Shown here: piece by piece, positions 1-9,935 of the stretch
Position numbering within the stretch: position 1 is the stretch's first letter
Layout: every line of letters starts with the position of its first letter
DNA from: Chara braunii
Taxonomy: Eukaryota > Streptophyta > Charophyceae > Charales > Characeae
NCBI GenBank assembly: GCA_003427395.1
Contig: BFEA01000025.1
Coordinates: forward strand, 3,297,308 to 3,327,242
Length of the DNA: 29,935 nt
Direction of reading: 5' to 3'
Notes under the pieces: generated by a model
The model's input: only the letters and a program-made list of their open reading frames with translations
Told to the model about the DNA's origin: nothing
Databases searched by the model: none
Position numbers and translations under genes: made by a program

Positions 1-43
<43 letters not shown>
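1..43. repeat. (CT)n microsatellite at window edge
   Basis: Uninterrupted CT dinucleotides from the first base to about position 43, cut off by the window edge. The block precedes the T-rich and TIR segment at 121-308 in the same order as the last (CT)n block of the element at 28614-29612, so it is probably internal to a second copy of that element. Confidence 0.95.
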
Positions 44-46
<3 letters not shown>

Positions 47-308
47 GCGGCTGGCCTCATGGTACTGCGCCGTCCATAGGATGAGCAAAATCGAATGAAT
101 CTGGCGCTATAGCGTGGGAATATACACTGCCTTACTTTTTTTCGTTTTTTTTTTCCGTTTTTTTTTCCGTTTTTTTTTTCCCGTTTTTTCGTTCATTTCA
201 CTCCGACGTTCGGGATGCCTGCGCCCGGTAGTCCGAGCCTCGCACGGTTCGGCGTACCGGTCGGCCGAGGATCGGACTCGATAGCTGGGCCAGGTACTGG
301 TGGTTTAA
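1..308. mobile_element. Right part of TTAA-bounded GA/CT foldback element, truncated by window edge
   Basis: From left to right this holds (CT)n, about 80 bp of spacer, a T-rich tract broken by ccg/cgtt (137-193), an inverted-repeat stem around gtccgagcctcg (231) and gaggatcggac (267), and the terminal motif gatagctgggccaggtactggtggtttaa, ending in TTAA at 305-308. The same order and nearly the same sequence occurs at 29443-29612, the right end of a complete 999-bp element. The coding frames that cross it in both directions are accidental. The left half lies outside the window. The class of transposon is not known; TTAA at the boundary resembles piggyBac target sites, which is an inference. 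Confidence 0.75.
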
Positions 309-1043
309 GGAAACTGTGCTGCCCCGTTCCACATATCCTTGGGGACGACCACCGAGGACGTTTCCTTGTGGCCTGCCCACGGCAGTTTTCATATGATTAT
401 ATGCGGCAGCGGGGGGGAGTGTCCATGGTCCACCGTCCTGTGTTCGTGTGGAGACGGCGTGGTCCAGCGGCGCCCAGCGGGAAAAGGCAGGGCCAGGCAA
501 CGAAAAACAGAATAAAAAATAGGGGACCTCCATGTTCGAAATTCAAAATTTGAAGTGCGGCTGTGGTGACAAGTACGACCATCGCCAGGCGGCATGAAGA
601 CGGGGCACGGGCGGATCGGGCTTTGCGGCGGCGTCCCTCCCCGAGAAACGCAGCGCTGTGTGCACGTGCGCACAGTGGTAGCTCCCATCGCCATCGACGC
701 ATGCCACTTTGTGGGGGTCATTCAGCACAGTTTTCCGAGGAGAGCGACACCGACCCAAAGGCAGCAGCTTTGCGGAAGTGCTGTGGGGGCGACCATCCTC
801 ACGGCAGTGGAGACACGTCATTCCTGTGGAAGTGTTGGCGATGGAGGGCGGCGGAGAGGTCGGGTGTGTGCTCTTGACTCCACTGGAGAGGACGGCCGTG
901 GCGGCAGCCGTGTCTGCCGTTGTCCTTCTTTGTCAGTAGGAGAGGGCGTCAGGACGAATGAAGGCGCAGCTACGCGCGCGAAGGAGAAGGATGCTGATGC
1001 AAGCTGCACATGACGCCCCGAATACGTAGCGACTTCGGAGGCT
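309..1043. other. No gene recognised; GC-rich spacer
   Basis: Several overlapping open frames of 60-140 codons exist on both strands, but none has a recognisable motif and their overlap in many frames indicates GC-rich DNA with few stops rather than genes. Loose repeats of gacgaccatc/cacggcagtggagac are visible but too diverged to delimit. Confidence 0.5.
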
Positions 1044-1140
1044 GTGATTCAGTTGCGTTACGTGTTGGGTTGCAGCGACATTCTGCGAGTGACGCAAAGG
1101 TGGTGGATGAAACGCAGGATGGGGGGGGCGTGGGAAGACG

Positions 1141-1390
1141 TTCGACAATGCGAGAAGCAGCACAGCAACAAGGAGCAGCGTGGGGACCACCAGAAGCAGC
1201 ACAACAACGAAGAGCAGCAGAGGGAGCCTGCGGCAGAGGTCGGCCATGAACGGCATGGTGGACAGGGCAGCAATGCCACGTATGGAGAGCAGCAGAGGGA
1301 GCCGCATGGAGACCACCAGAAGCAGCACAGCAACCAAGAGCAGCGGAGGGAGTCTGCGGTACAGGTCGGCCACGACCATTGCGGACGTTC
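1141..1390 (+). repeat. 126-bp tandem repeat inside a Gln/His-rich open frame
   Basis: A unit beginning gaccaccagaagcagcac recurs at 1185 and 1311, a period of 126 bp or exactly 42 codons. A third partial relative precedes it at about 1155. The plus-strand frame 1044-1448 (134 codons) stays open through the repeats and reads GDHQKQHxNxEQxRExA twice, so the peptide would be a 42-residue Gln/His/Glu-rich repeat. I see no signal peptide, domain or clear start context, and the opposite strand is equally open. A low-complexity tandem duplication is the safer reading; a genuine small repeat protein is possible but unsupported. Confidence 0.7.
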
Positions 1391-1416
1391 CTCGAGCGTT
1401 GGAGACCGCAGGACGT

Positions 1417-1473
1417 CAGTCGAAAACGACAATGCCAGTCGAAAATGACGACGCCAGTCGAAAACGACGACGC
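1417..1473. repeat. 19-bp minisatellite, three copies
   Basis: The unit cagtcgaaaacgacgacgc occurs three times in tandem, starting at 1417, 1436 and 1455, with only one or two substitutions between copies. Confidence 0.9.
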
Positions 1474-1479
1474 CACCTG

Positions 1480-2192
1480 ATGGAGGCCCACCGCCAACGG
1501 TAACCGTTGGAGGCCGTTAAGGGACTACGCAGACGTTGGAGGGAGGAGATGTCCGTACTAATGCCATTGGACCACATCTGGACCACCCAAAAACCGAAAC
1601 TCTTCGTTGACACATGTCTTCGCCACTCTGTGAATCGCGATTCCTTGAGATCCAAGGGACCTCGCGAGGTCCCTTGGGCACAATAACACTCCTCATAGTT
1701 GTGTACAAATGTTGTCTCCGGGTCCAGAGCTAGGTCCGGGATTTCCAGGCTAATATGACCTACCTTGGGGGCTCCCCCCTTTTGGGGGGGGTTCCAAGTC
1801 CATTCTACCGGGTCCAGAGCTAGGTCCGGGATTGGTTTGCATTGTTGGAACACCACCCTTTGTCCTTTTTACTCTGTAACTCTCACTCGGTACACTGTTG
1901 TTTTTCCTTTCCATTCGAAGGATGCTCTAGTCCCTTGGAGGGTGCCTGTTTTGGTAATGGTGTAACATTCGACCAAGACTGTTTGCGATGAGACCATTTG
2001 TATCTGGCCAATCCTCAGCGGGGTCTCTGTGGTTGCCACCCAATCTCCTATTTTCAAGGTGGGATCATGTTTGAGAATCCAGTACCATTCCAGTGGGATG
2101 GCTTCAATAAGGTTATCCAAAAGTTCCTCCACAAGGTGGCAGTATCTTAGGGTTACCCGCAACTGGTCTCCTGTTTTCCAATCTTGCCTCAC
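1480..2192 (-). pseudogene. LINE-1 ORF2 C-terminal region, broken
   Basis: This continues the reverse transcriptase frame after the break near 2200. The segment 2192-1869 reads through LRVTLRYCH, IPLEWYWIL and GDWVAT, then a stop; the same frame reopens at 1856-1416. The function of this region in L1 elements downstream of RT is poorly defined. Its authenticity is supported by a second, diverged copy of the same peptide on the plus strand at about 16900-17233 (VPLEWIKILR, SDWVAI). In the lower part, the peptide DLALDP is repeated because of a 90-bp direct repeat. No zinc-finger pattern is visible here, unlike in the second LINE family. Confidence 0.65.
1718..1833. repeat. 26-nt direct repeat, 90 bp apart, within LINE-1
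   Basis: The same 26 bases, containing ggtccagagctaggtccggg, occur at 1718-1743 and 1808-1833. The spacing of 90 bp keeps the minus-strand frame, giving DLALDP twice in the LINE C-terminal peptide. The intervening sequence is different, with short runs of C and G around 1780-1795. Confidence 0.85.
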
Positions 2193-2214
2193 GTTGTCCT
2201 AGAGATCCACTACC

Positions 2215-3912
2215 TTAAGTACCCCATGTTTGACCCAGCTCTTCCAGGGCCACACGGCTAATTGCATTGCTCCGCTTTCCATCCCCCCTCCATAGAAAAA
2301 TCGCTGCCTTTTCCCTTAGGCTCCTCGAGGCCGCTTCGCTCAATGGCCACAGCAAGGACTTGTACCATAATGTTGCAAATATCACGTTGTTAAGTACTAG
2401 TAGGCGACCGAACAGGGATGTGTGCTTGTTTCTCCAATTGTTTAGTTTGTGTTGAATCGGGGTGTTGATCCATTCATTGTTGATTGGTGGTCGTCCTCTG
2501 TGGTCATGGATACCCCGAGGATTCTCACCGGGGTTTCTAACGACATCCATGTAATGTGTGGTGACTCTGGAAGGTGACGCCCCTAGTAGTGGATCCACCA
2601 TCTTTGTGTCTTCGATGCCCAATTTACTGTCATGTCGGAAACCTTGGCAAATTTTTCCATCATCCGTCGGATTTCCTCCATATTGGGGTGTGTGGCCTCT
2701 ACCATTATTATGAGGTCATCTGCAAACAGCGAGCACACCGGGATTGCGTCCTCCGGAATGTGTGTAACTGAAATTTTAGTAATATTTTGTTCGCCCGAAG
2801 GTTGGCGGCTAATGCCGCAATAATGACTAGAAAAAAGAAAGTGGCAATTGGGACCCCCTGGCGGACCGACCGTTCTAAGTGTTGGGGTGGCGCAAGGCTT
2901 CCATTGACTTGGATGTAGGTGGTAGCATTTTGGTGTAGGATTTGTATCATGCATATGAAGTCTGGCCCAAAATTTATTTTTTCTAGACATTTGTCCAAAA
3001 ATAGTTAGTCCACGTGACCATATGTCTTTTCAAAATCGATGAAAATTAGGGCCGCATTTTGACGAGAGTGTCTCGTGAGCTGGAGTATTTCATAGATCAA
3101 TAGGATATTTTCTTGAATGTTGCTATTCTCCATGAAACCGGCTTGAGCAGGATAGATGATGTCTTCCGTTACCAGAATCATTCTCTTTTCTAATGCTTTA
3201 AACAACATTTGTACACAACTGTAAGGAGTGTTATTGGTCGGTAATTTCTGATATTCATCTTATCTTTTTTTCTGTATAGGAGGGTTAGTATCCCTTGCCC
3301 CACCCTTTCCCCCTTCTCCCCTGTGAGCCATACTTCACTGTAGAAGTTCATAACATCTTAGCTCATAAAGTCTCATGTGGTTTCCCATAATTCTTTAGGA
3401 AAATCATCAATATCGGGAGCTTTATCCTCCTTCATTTGCAGAAGGGCATTCCATATCTCGTGTTTAGAGAGTGGGGCTTCTAAGGAGTTACGTTGTTCGG
3501 GTATCAATGTTTTATTTACCGGTTCCATAAATTCTTTTATTAGGCGACCGTGGTATGGTGCATCCGATTTATCCACATGAGAGGAAAAAATATCTTTGTA
3601 GAAGTCGTACGTTATCTTGGTCCAACGGGTTGTGGTTACAACCAAGTTCGAATCCTTGGTTCTTGGCCCGTAGAGTGTTTTGATCGTAGTCCTTTGAATT
3701 CGTGGTTTGGCTAGGCTGAAGAAGTGAGAGTTCATCGCTCCTTCAGTGCACAACCTATATTGGTTTGCCCTTACTTGAGCGCCTTGCCATCGATACCGTG
3801 CGTGTTTCAAAAGTTGGTCCTTCAATTCTCGTATGCGAGTTTGTAGTTCAACGGTTCTTTGTTTCTGCCCTTGCGAGTTTTGTTCCTGTTCTGCGTCCAC
3901 TAAGTTTTGCAT
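2215..3912 (-). pseudogene. LINE-1 reverse transcriptase domain, frameshifted
   Basis: Successive minus-strand fragments cover the RT. A linker precedes it (3912-3373, ending DDFPKELWETT). The fingers motif NIRNYRPITLLTVVYK lies at about 3260-3210 in a shifted frame. Motif A is ALIFIDFEKTYGHVD (about 3050-3005), keeping its Asp but with Tyr-Gly-His replacing the usual Phe-Asp-Ser. Motif B is SVRQGVPIATFF (about 2870-2835), with Val for the usual Cys and the conserved Leu-Ser lost. The catalytic box is FADD at about 2725. The thumb-like tail HKLNNWRNKHTSLFGRLLVL and EKAAIFLWRG lies at about 2440-2280. At least three breaks separate the pieces. Order and spacing match L1 RT; the enzyme is certainly inactive. 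Confidence 0.88.
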
Positions 3913-4025
3913 AATGGTGGCTTCTTGTTGGTATCGTTCGGCGGCTAAATATTTGGAGTATTCGTTGCATGTTTTTGCTATAAAAAGAAAATCGTTATTA
4001 AACCAAGCAATTTGCGATTCTTGTT

Positions 4026-4229
4026 GAGGACGGTAATCTTTCCAGTAATCCCAAGTCTGTTGTAGGTATTTCTGGAAGGATTTGGATCGAAGCAGGGCGG
4101 TGTTAAGTTTATAGTAGATGACCCCCTGAGGACGGTAATCTTTCCAGTAATCCCAAGCCTGTTGTAGATATTACTGGAAGGATTTTGATCGAAGCAGGGC
4201 GGTGTTAAGTTTATAGTAGATGACCCCCT
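4026..4229. repeat. 102-bp tandem duplication inside LINE-1
   Basis: Two adjacent units (4026-4127 and 4128-4229), each starting gaggacggtaatctttccag and ending gatgaccccct, differ at only a few positions. The period equals 34 codons. It lies in the segment joining the endonuclease and RT domains. The near identity of the units compared with the decayed host element indicates a duplication later than the LINE insertion. Confidence 0.95.
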
Positions 4230-4319
4230 GATACACACCCTATGGTCAAGATCAAGGTATGGGCTGGTCGGTAGTATTGCTGTCATCGAAAGCCCTCCTC
4301 CCAACTCTTCTTAGGCCAT

Positions 4320-5000
4320 AGTTAAATCGATCCAGGATTTAGATAATCTGGCAAGGTCATTGTTTTGAATGCAAGTAAATGCTCTTTCAGTAGGGTAGCT
4401 GCGTCTAAAGGTATCGAATAGTGAGAGGGAGTCGCACAAGTCTGTCAGCATCCTTTTGTCTTTTTCGGTGTTGTGAGCAGTGGTGTGGGAGACTCTTCAT
4501 CGGTCCAGCCACCTATCTGGTGCAGCATTCAAGTTGAAGTGTCCTGCTAGGATTAACGTGATATCTTGAGTAGGAATTGTTGCGATTTTTTTCAAAAAAT
4601 GACCTTCTTTCATGGGTTGTGTTAGGGGCATATATGGATACGATGCATACTACTTTTAGTTCCAACATGCCCAACACCTTAACCCATGGTCCCTCCTCTT
4701 CATCTTTCTCCCAACATAGTACTTCCAATCGTGATTCGGGTGGGATCCAAATTGCTACCCCGGAGCTTCCTGGGTTAGGGGCAAATGCTTGGTAGTTTTG
4801 AAAAGGTCAAACTTGCTTGTGTGCCCTGTGGTATTCTGGTGTATCCATTAGGTGAGTCTCTTGAATGCAGACTACATCTGACCATGTTCTTCCTCCCACC
4901 CCCCCCAGTAAATCCCATAACGCTTTGATTTTTTCCGGATTGCCAGAAGCTAGACCATTTACATTAATCGTTCTGATATCTAAGTCTATCTGTTGTAGGA
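4320..5000 (-). pseudogene. LINE-1 apurinic-type endonuclease domain, broken
   Basis: On the minus strand the domain opens with IRTINVNGLASGN (about 4985-4945) and continues to VVCIQETHLMD (about 4885-4853), the two N-terminal signatures of L1 endonucleases (Asn and the metal-binding Glu). A frameshift follows, then VAIWIPPESRLEVLCWEKDE, KVVCIVSIYAPNTT (4650-4610) and AGHFNLNAAPDRWLDR (4545-4500). In that last motif the usual GDFN is GHFN, so a catalytic Asp has been lost, and a stop follows directly. In intact L1s this enzyme nicks target DNA to prime reverse transcription. Downstream text (LFDTFRRSYPTERAFT) continues the frame. Confidence 0.85.
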
Positions 5001-5593
5001 TGCGTTTTCATTTTTTGTTTTTACCATATGCCACTTCTACTCAGTCTATCATAGACTGTATGTCTTTTTACCCTTCCTTATTCGTTTAGTAACTGCGACA
5101 ATTCTTGCGTCTCCCAATCCACCCCCTTCAAGTTGTTAAGGACATTTTTCCTCAATATTGTACATATACAAGTGAGTAGTTCATCGGTTGACCAGATGTT
5201 ACTTGGTTCAATTTTGGGTTGTTGGGTGTCCAAGAGCATATTATGTGTGTGCCATTGTAGCCCTGCCTCCTTGTTATCCTCGAAACTCACATACAGATAC
5301 TTGTAGGTCATAGCCCCTGGTTCGTAATGACTTGTAATGAATTTTGTAATATTGTGGGTCCTTAATGCCCCTTCCCTATCCATATGTCATCCATGTAATG
5401 TCATTCCTCCGCAGGCAAGGGTATATGGGTCCTCGGGCTCAGCATGTGACAGACGAAGTTCCCATTTTTCAGCCTTCCTTCTAGTTGGTAGCACCAGCAC
5501 CTTATCTCCCTTTGGAAGACCCTTGTGGTATAGCCCCTTCTCAATGAGGTGGCGTAGTTTTGCCCACTTTGAGAGTCTCACTTCCTCTGCTGC

Positions 5594-7535
5594 CTATGCT
5601 GCCTCCTCTCCCCGTTCGGTTCGAGCAGCATACATGACCTGTTGTGTACCTTCTTCCGAATCTGGCTGGTCAGGGGGGTGTTGGGGGGCTTGTCCATGAG
5701 GCCCGAGGGGTTTGATGTCTGTTTGGATGGGTTTGGTGCTTCTGCTGTCAGTTCGGCCTGTGTATAGAACCTGGAGTTGGTCGATTAACCAATCCGCCAG
5801 GCCCCTTAGTCTGGTCTCAACATTGTCTTCCCCTTGCGATCCCCAGGCCTCGGGGGCGCTGTCTGTCATCTCCTCTTCCAGGGGCCAGCCAGTGGTTCCC
5901 AATCCATGGTTTGGGGTCCAAAAGCCTGAAGGAAGGGGTTTGTTTCCGGGGGGGGTTCTCCACTGGCCAAAGGCTTTTGAGAGGGTTCTATCTTGGGAGG
6001 GGGCTCTTCCGGGGCCTGAGGCTCTTGAGGAGGGTCCAGTGTCCTTGCCTCCCTTGGGGTGTGTTGCCTGGTCACCTGGTAGGTGCTTGTACTCCCAACC
6101 CCTTTCCCCTGGGACAATTGTTTCTCTCTCCCTTGTATCGTCACGCCATTTAAATTTCCCCCTCCTCCTTCCTCCCCTTTGGTTGTCCGTACACTGTTTC
6201 CCCCCTCGGACGTCTCTGGTTCATCTTGTCCTTTGCCTTTCCCTCCTCCTCTTATTTGTTCGTTCTGCCTCATCTCCCCTGCCTGTTGTTCTGCTGTCCT
6301 TTTGTCCCCCACTTCCGTTGCCATGGCCTGGAATGGATTGTCCAGCATTCCAGGGGTACATTGGTTGTCCTGTATTTTACCCTGCTTGTTGAAGTGTGTT
6401 TTTTTCTTCAGGGTTGGGGATTGCCACATTTCTCCCATGTCCAACGGGGTGATAAAGTCTTGAGGCCTAGGCTCTGCCCGGGGCTCGGTCCCCACTGACC
6501 CGCTCTGCTGTCTGTGGGTCAGCGCAACCTTCTCTTTTGGGGGGGAAGGGTGTGAAGGGTTGGCAGTCCTTTCCATGCGCACCTCCACCGATTTACGGGG
6601 AATGCATTGGTCTGGCGGCTTTGTATTCCGATTTGGTGCTTCACTTTTCTCCCATTCCCATCTCCTCACCCCTCCTCCTTCTCGAAGTTCATCCACATAG
6701 ACCCATCCTCCGTGCCCTGCATCGGCAGTCCTCCACCAAGTATCCTTGAATGGATCGTGTAACAGACGTCCTGTGGATCCAATTCTTTTAGCCGGGTGGT
6801 GGGGACAATCAAAATCTGACGAGAGGTGTCTGTATGTCTGGTATTTAAAGCATCAGGGCCTTGTTTTGTGTGCTGTATGTATTTTAAAGTCCCTCCCTCC
6901 CACTTGAAAGAGAATCACACCGTTGGGTATATCCAGGGCTACCATAAAATAATCGTCCCTTGGAGCCACGTGCGGGGGGAGAGGGTCAATGAAATCGATG
7001 ATCTCATATTTTTGGGCAAGTTCCTGCACAAAAGCCCCTTTTATTTCTATGGGCACGTGACGGAACTCCACCCAATAATAATCCGTCATTAATTGGTTCC
7101 TCTTCTCCTCTGGGCGTTGTTGTTTCGGGGGCACCAAGGGAAAACCCGAACCTCCGAACGTCCGCAGGGTATGCTCCGCCATGAATCCATGATTCGGTTG
7201 TCCGAATCAAACATACAAATAACCGCGAAGACCGTTGATGAGATAGGTTGGATTAGGAAGAAGTCTCATGCTCCCTCCTCTGATCCCTTGAGGGTTGTGA
7301 GGCGCTTCCTGATCCACCCTACCTTGTCGTTGGCAGATTTGTAAGCGGCATCATCGTAAAACACCCACGTGCTTGCATGGCGGGTATATATTACATCCCT
7401 TTCCTTGATCATGTTGTTCGGGAGGGCTTTGACCCTGCGTTTCTTTCCCCCTTGACAAATTATCTTGTATTCTGGGTTGGCCAGGACTTCACCTGCTGAA
7501 AACCGGGTCCAGTGCAAGCCTCTCCTTGATGCCAC
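5594..7535 (-). pseudogene. LINE-1 ORF1 (RNA-binding Gag-like protein), broken
   Basis: Minus-strand frames carry an N-terminal block (7535-7266), then a domain at 7182-6853 with YYWVEFRHVPIEIKGAFVQE and VALDIPNGVILFQVGGR. This pattern resembles the DUF4283/RRM-like domain of plant L1 ORF1 proteins, which bind LINE RNA. It is followed after a stop by CFKYQTYRHLSSDFDC at about 6845-6795, a decayed CCHC zinc knuckle whose second Cys has become Tyr. A long Pro/Glu/Gln-rich low-complexity stretch runs to 5594. Two or more frame breaks are present. The family assignment is from motif recognition only, and the position directly 5' of the endonuclease and RT supports it. Confidence 0.6.
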
Positions 7536-7560
7536 TTATGACGTCTCTCTGTCGGCGCCA

Positions 7561-7954
7561 AGCCGAGCTATGGCTCCAGCATCACTGCTGGCTATGGAGG
7601 TTGGCACCTGTCTTCTTCAGCCTCCTGGTGTCACCAGCAACACCTCCAGTATCACCAGCACCCACCAACCCCCAGGTAAGTCAAGGCAATCTTCCCACTC
7701 TCTCTCTCTCTCGCCTCTCGCAGTGCTGATCACCATCTCTACTCTCGCTATGGTGGATCTCTCTTTCCTTTCTGCCTCCTTGAGTGCTCACCGTAGCACA
7801 CCATTGTCGAGCGCGGCACTATGTCCGCGCACTGTAACATGTGCATTGTACCCCGGCAGTGTAGCACCTGCACGGTAGCTGCCACCATAGTGCGTGCAAC
7901 TATGGCAGTGCAAGGCCAAATGAATCCGTTGTTGGGGCTGGCCACTCATTCGTA
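7561..7954. other. No gene; possible LINE-1 5' flank
   Basis: The stretch contains a short (CT)n tract near 7702-7713 and loose cagcatcactgctgg/caccagcaacacc repeats. It may include the 5' UTR of the minus-strand LINE but no boundary is visible. Open frames here overlap on both strands and carry no motif. Confidence 0.4.
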
Positions 7955-8144
7955 GCGTTGACCGACCTTCGCTTTCTTCAGATTGCATCCTAGTAAGACG
8001 GCTCTTTGATCTCGACGGCCCATATTTACTGTCGGCCTCAGTGTGCCTTGCGTTGACCGACCTTTGCTTTCTTCAGATTTCATCCTACTACGACGGCTCC
8101 TTGATCTCGATGGCCCATATTTACTGTCGGCCTCAGTGTGCCTT
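7955..8144. repeat. 95-bp tandem duplication
   Basis: Unit 1 (7955-8049) and unit 2 (8050-8144) both begin gcgttgaccgacct and end ggcctcagtgtgcct, with only about eight differences. A poly-T run starts exactly where unit 2 ends (8143-8166), which may be the tail of a minus-strand retroelement or slippage at the duplication end. Confidence 0.95.
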
Positions 8145-8430
8145 TTTTTTTTTTTTTTTTTTTTTTGGCCTGGACCAAGTAGGAAGTAAAATCTTTCAGA
8201 ACAAGTGCACACACCCTTGGATTGTGCTCTGATCTATGGCCACGGTCAAACACTGTTTTGTTTTTTTTTAGCTGATAAAAGTTCAACTGTTTGTGTGCCC
8301 TTTTCCAAGTTGGGCCAGACTCTTGGTTTTCCAAGTCCAATTGTCTCTCATACGGGCACAAGTTGGCAGTTGCCTCTGTCGACCCTAGACCCAATACCAT
8401 TCACTCTAGGACTTTCGTCAGACCCTTCTC

Positions 8431-8640
8431 TTTTTTTTTTCTTTTCTTTTTTTTTTTTTCTTTTTTTTTTGAAAAGACACATCCCTTCCAGTGTTAGTGA
8501 TGCTGCTAAAAGCAGACACCACTAACACCTGGGGAGAGGCTCCATCTATTGGTGGGGAGCAGCACCTGCTGGAAAACGGGTCCAGCGTCCCTTATACAGA
8601 CTGATCTTGATGAACAAGTGATGATTCCTGCCAACCAGGG
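8431..8640 (-). mobile_element. SINE-A, copy 1, with 15-bp TSD
   Basis: A minus-strand insertion of about 210 bp with a T-rich left end (8431-8471, an A-rich tail on the minus strand). It is bounded by perfect 15-bp direct repeats CGTCAGACCCTTCTC at 8416-8430 and 8641-8655. The body holds two hairpins. One is gtgttagtg...cactaacac around 8492-8530; the other is gctgga...tccagc around 8568-8585. No RNA polymerase III boxes of tRNA type are evident, so the parental RNA is unknown. Related copies lie at 9936, 15445 (plus strand), 20803 and 25119. The A-rich tail and TSD show movement by target-primed reverse transcription, presumably with LINE enzymes. Confidence 0.85.
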
Positions 8641-8710
8641 CGTCAGACCCTTCTCTAAGCCTAGAGACATGACTTTTGACCGCTGATCTTGAATATGACC
8701 AAAAGTAACC

Positions 8711-9055
8711 ATGCCTGCTTCAACCAGGGCTGAGCAGGGGGTAGGGTACTAGGGGTCTCTGCTTAGCCGGGGTGCCTGCAACCACTCTCTGGTCAGGTCA
8801 CCCGGCCAAGGCAGTCATGGGTGATGATCCTGGCTGGTTAACACTAGGGTAGGACAGGGGGGCGTTGGGGGTTGCGCCAGGGGAAAAAGATGAGAGGAAG
8901 GGTGGGTGGGGTCTTCAGAGGGGTCCATCTGGACAACCGAGTGACCGATTAACTGTCACGTGTCTACTATCCCACCTCTACAACAACCTGGGCTTTAAAA
9001 AAAGAAAAAAGAAAAAAAAGAAAACAAACAAAACAAAACAAGACAAAAACAAACG
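8711..9055 (+). mobile_element. SINE-B, copy 1, A-rich tail
   Basis: This begins near tgcctgcttcaaccagggctg and ends at the motif ctacaacaacctgggctt (8978-8995), followed by an A-rich tail with interspersed g and c to about 9055. The same end motif and tail occur inverted at 9598-9640 and again on the plus strand at 16004-16040, defining a family. No TSD is clear. Length of the body is about 285 bp. No coding capacity. Confidence 0.75.
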
Positions 9056-9484
9056 AACACACGTAGTGGACCCTGGTCTGCGTCTGCGTGGATTTTGAAC
9101 CAGTTCAAAATCATCAAATGAGCAAGTTCAAAGCTTAAACCCAAAAGCGAGGAAAACTAGGTGGTTGCTGATGACAGATGAAAACACACAACCGAAAATT
9201 GACGCCACCTTAGCATGCGAATTGCATTAAAAAAAGGCCATAGTCGTGCATTAGCCCTTATAGGCCACAATCGAAGTGAAGCCCGTCAAAATCAACCGCT
9301 GAAGGTAGACAAATCCAGCCTCATCATCCACCTCGACCACCCTCACTTCAGAGGATAGAATCAAGGATTCCCATGCCCCAAAAATTGGGGTCAACCCGGG
9401 CACCCTCTTTATTTATTTTCGCTCGCTCCCTAAGATTAAAGGTCAAACCACCATAATCATAGGGCAAAACACCTTATGGGCCAN
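9056..9484. other. No recognised feature
   Basis: About 430 bp of AT-moderate sequence between the SINE-B tail and the GA tract. No open frame of note, no repeat partner seen elsewhere in the window. Confidence 0.5.
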
Positions 9485-9485
9485 N

Positions 9486-9559
<74 letters not shown>

Positions 9560-9560
9560 N
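9484..9560. repeat. (GA)n microsatellite with ambiguous ends
   Basis: About 37 GA units flanked by N at 9484-9485 and 9560, suggesting that the assembler could not resolve the exact repeat length. Confidence 0.95.
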
Positions 9561-9597
9561 AGTACCCACCAGGTCATTCTGGGAGACCAGGTGAACG

Positions 9598-9901
9598 GTT
9601 TTTTTTTGTTTGTTTGTTTTTAAGCCCAGGTTGTTGTAGACGTGGGATACTAGACGGATGGCAGTGACCCACAGTACTCGGCCACTAGGTTGTCCAGATG
9701 AACCCCTCTGAAGACCCCACCCACCCTTCCTCTCACCTTTTTGCCCTGGTGCACCCCCACCCCCCCTGTCCTACCCTAGTGTTAACCACCCAGGACCATC
9801 ACCCATTGCCATCTTGGCGGGGTGACCTGACCAGACAGCGGCTGCAGGTATGGGGGCTAAGCAGAGACGCCTACCCCCTGCTCAGCACCGATTGAAGCTA
9901 C
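9598..9901 (-). mobile_element. SINE-B, copy 2, inverted
   Basis: A T-rich start (9598-9621), then aagcccaggttgttgtag, the reverse complement of the SINE-B 3' end. The body aligns along its length with the reverse complement of 8711-8995 (for example the shared tgaagaccccacccaccctt and the cctaccctagtgttaacca segment) and ends near gctcagcaccgattgaagct. Together with copy 1 it forms an inverted pair about 540 bp apart. Confidence 0.8.
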
Positions 9902-9935
9902 TCATCGTGTACCACCACTAGCAGCGTCGGGGAGG

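Larger units (their letters stand above)
1480..7560 (-). mobile_element. Degenerate L1-type LINE (LINE-1), all coding domains present
   Basis: Read on the minus strand, the expected order of a plant-type L1 retrotransposon is present: ORF1 with an RNA-binding-like domain and a degenerate zinc knuckle (7535-5594), an apurinic-type endonuclease (about 5000-4320), reverse transcriptase (3912-2215) and a C-terminal region (2192 to about 1500). Frames are broken by stops and frameshifts between and within domains, so the copy is dead. No poly-T tract (a minus-strand poly-A tail) or TSD can be assigned at the left side, so the 3' end may be truncated or rearranged. The 5' limit is set only by the ORF1 start; 5' UTR may extend to about 7700. 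Internal tandem duplications at 1718-1833 and 4026-4229 arose within the element. Confidence 0.85.

Noticed and set aside
8560-8600. Hammerhead ribozyme in SINE-A (a stem followed by GTC)
   Set aside because: The stem gctgga/tccagc is followed by GTC, but the conserved CTGATGA and GAAA core elements are not in the required positions.
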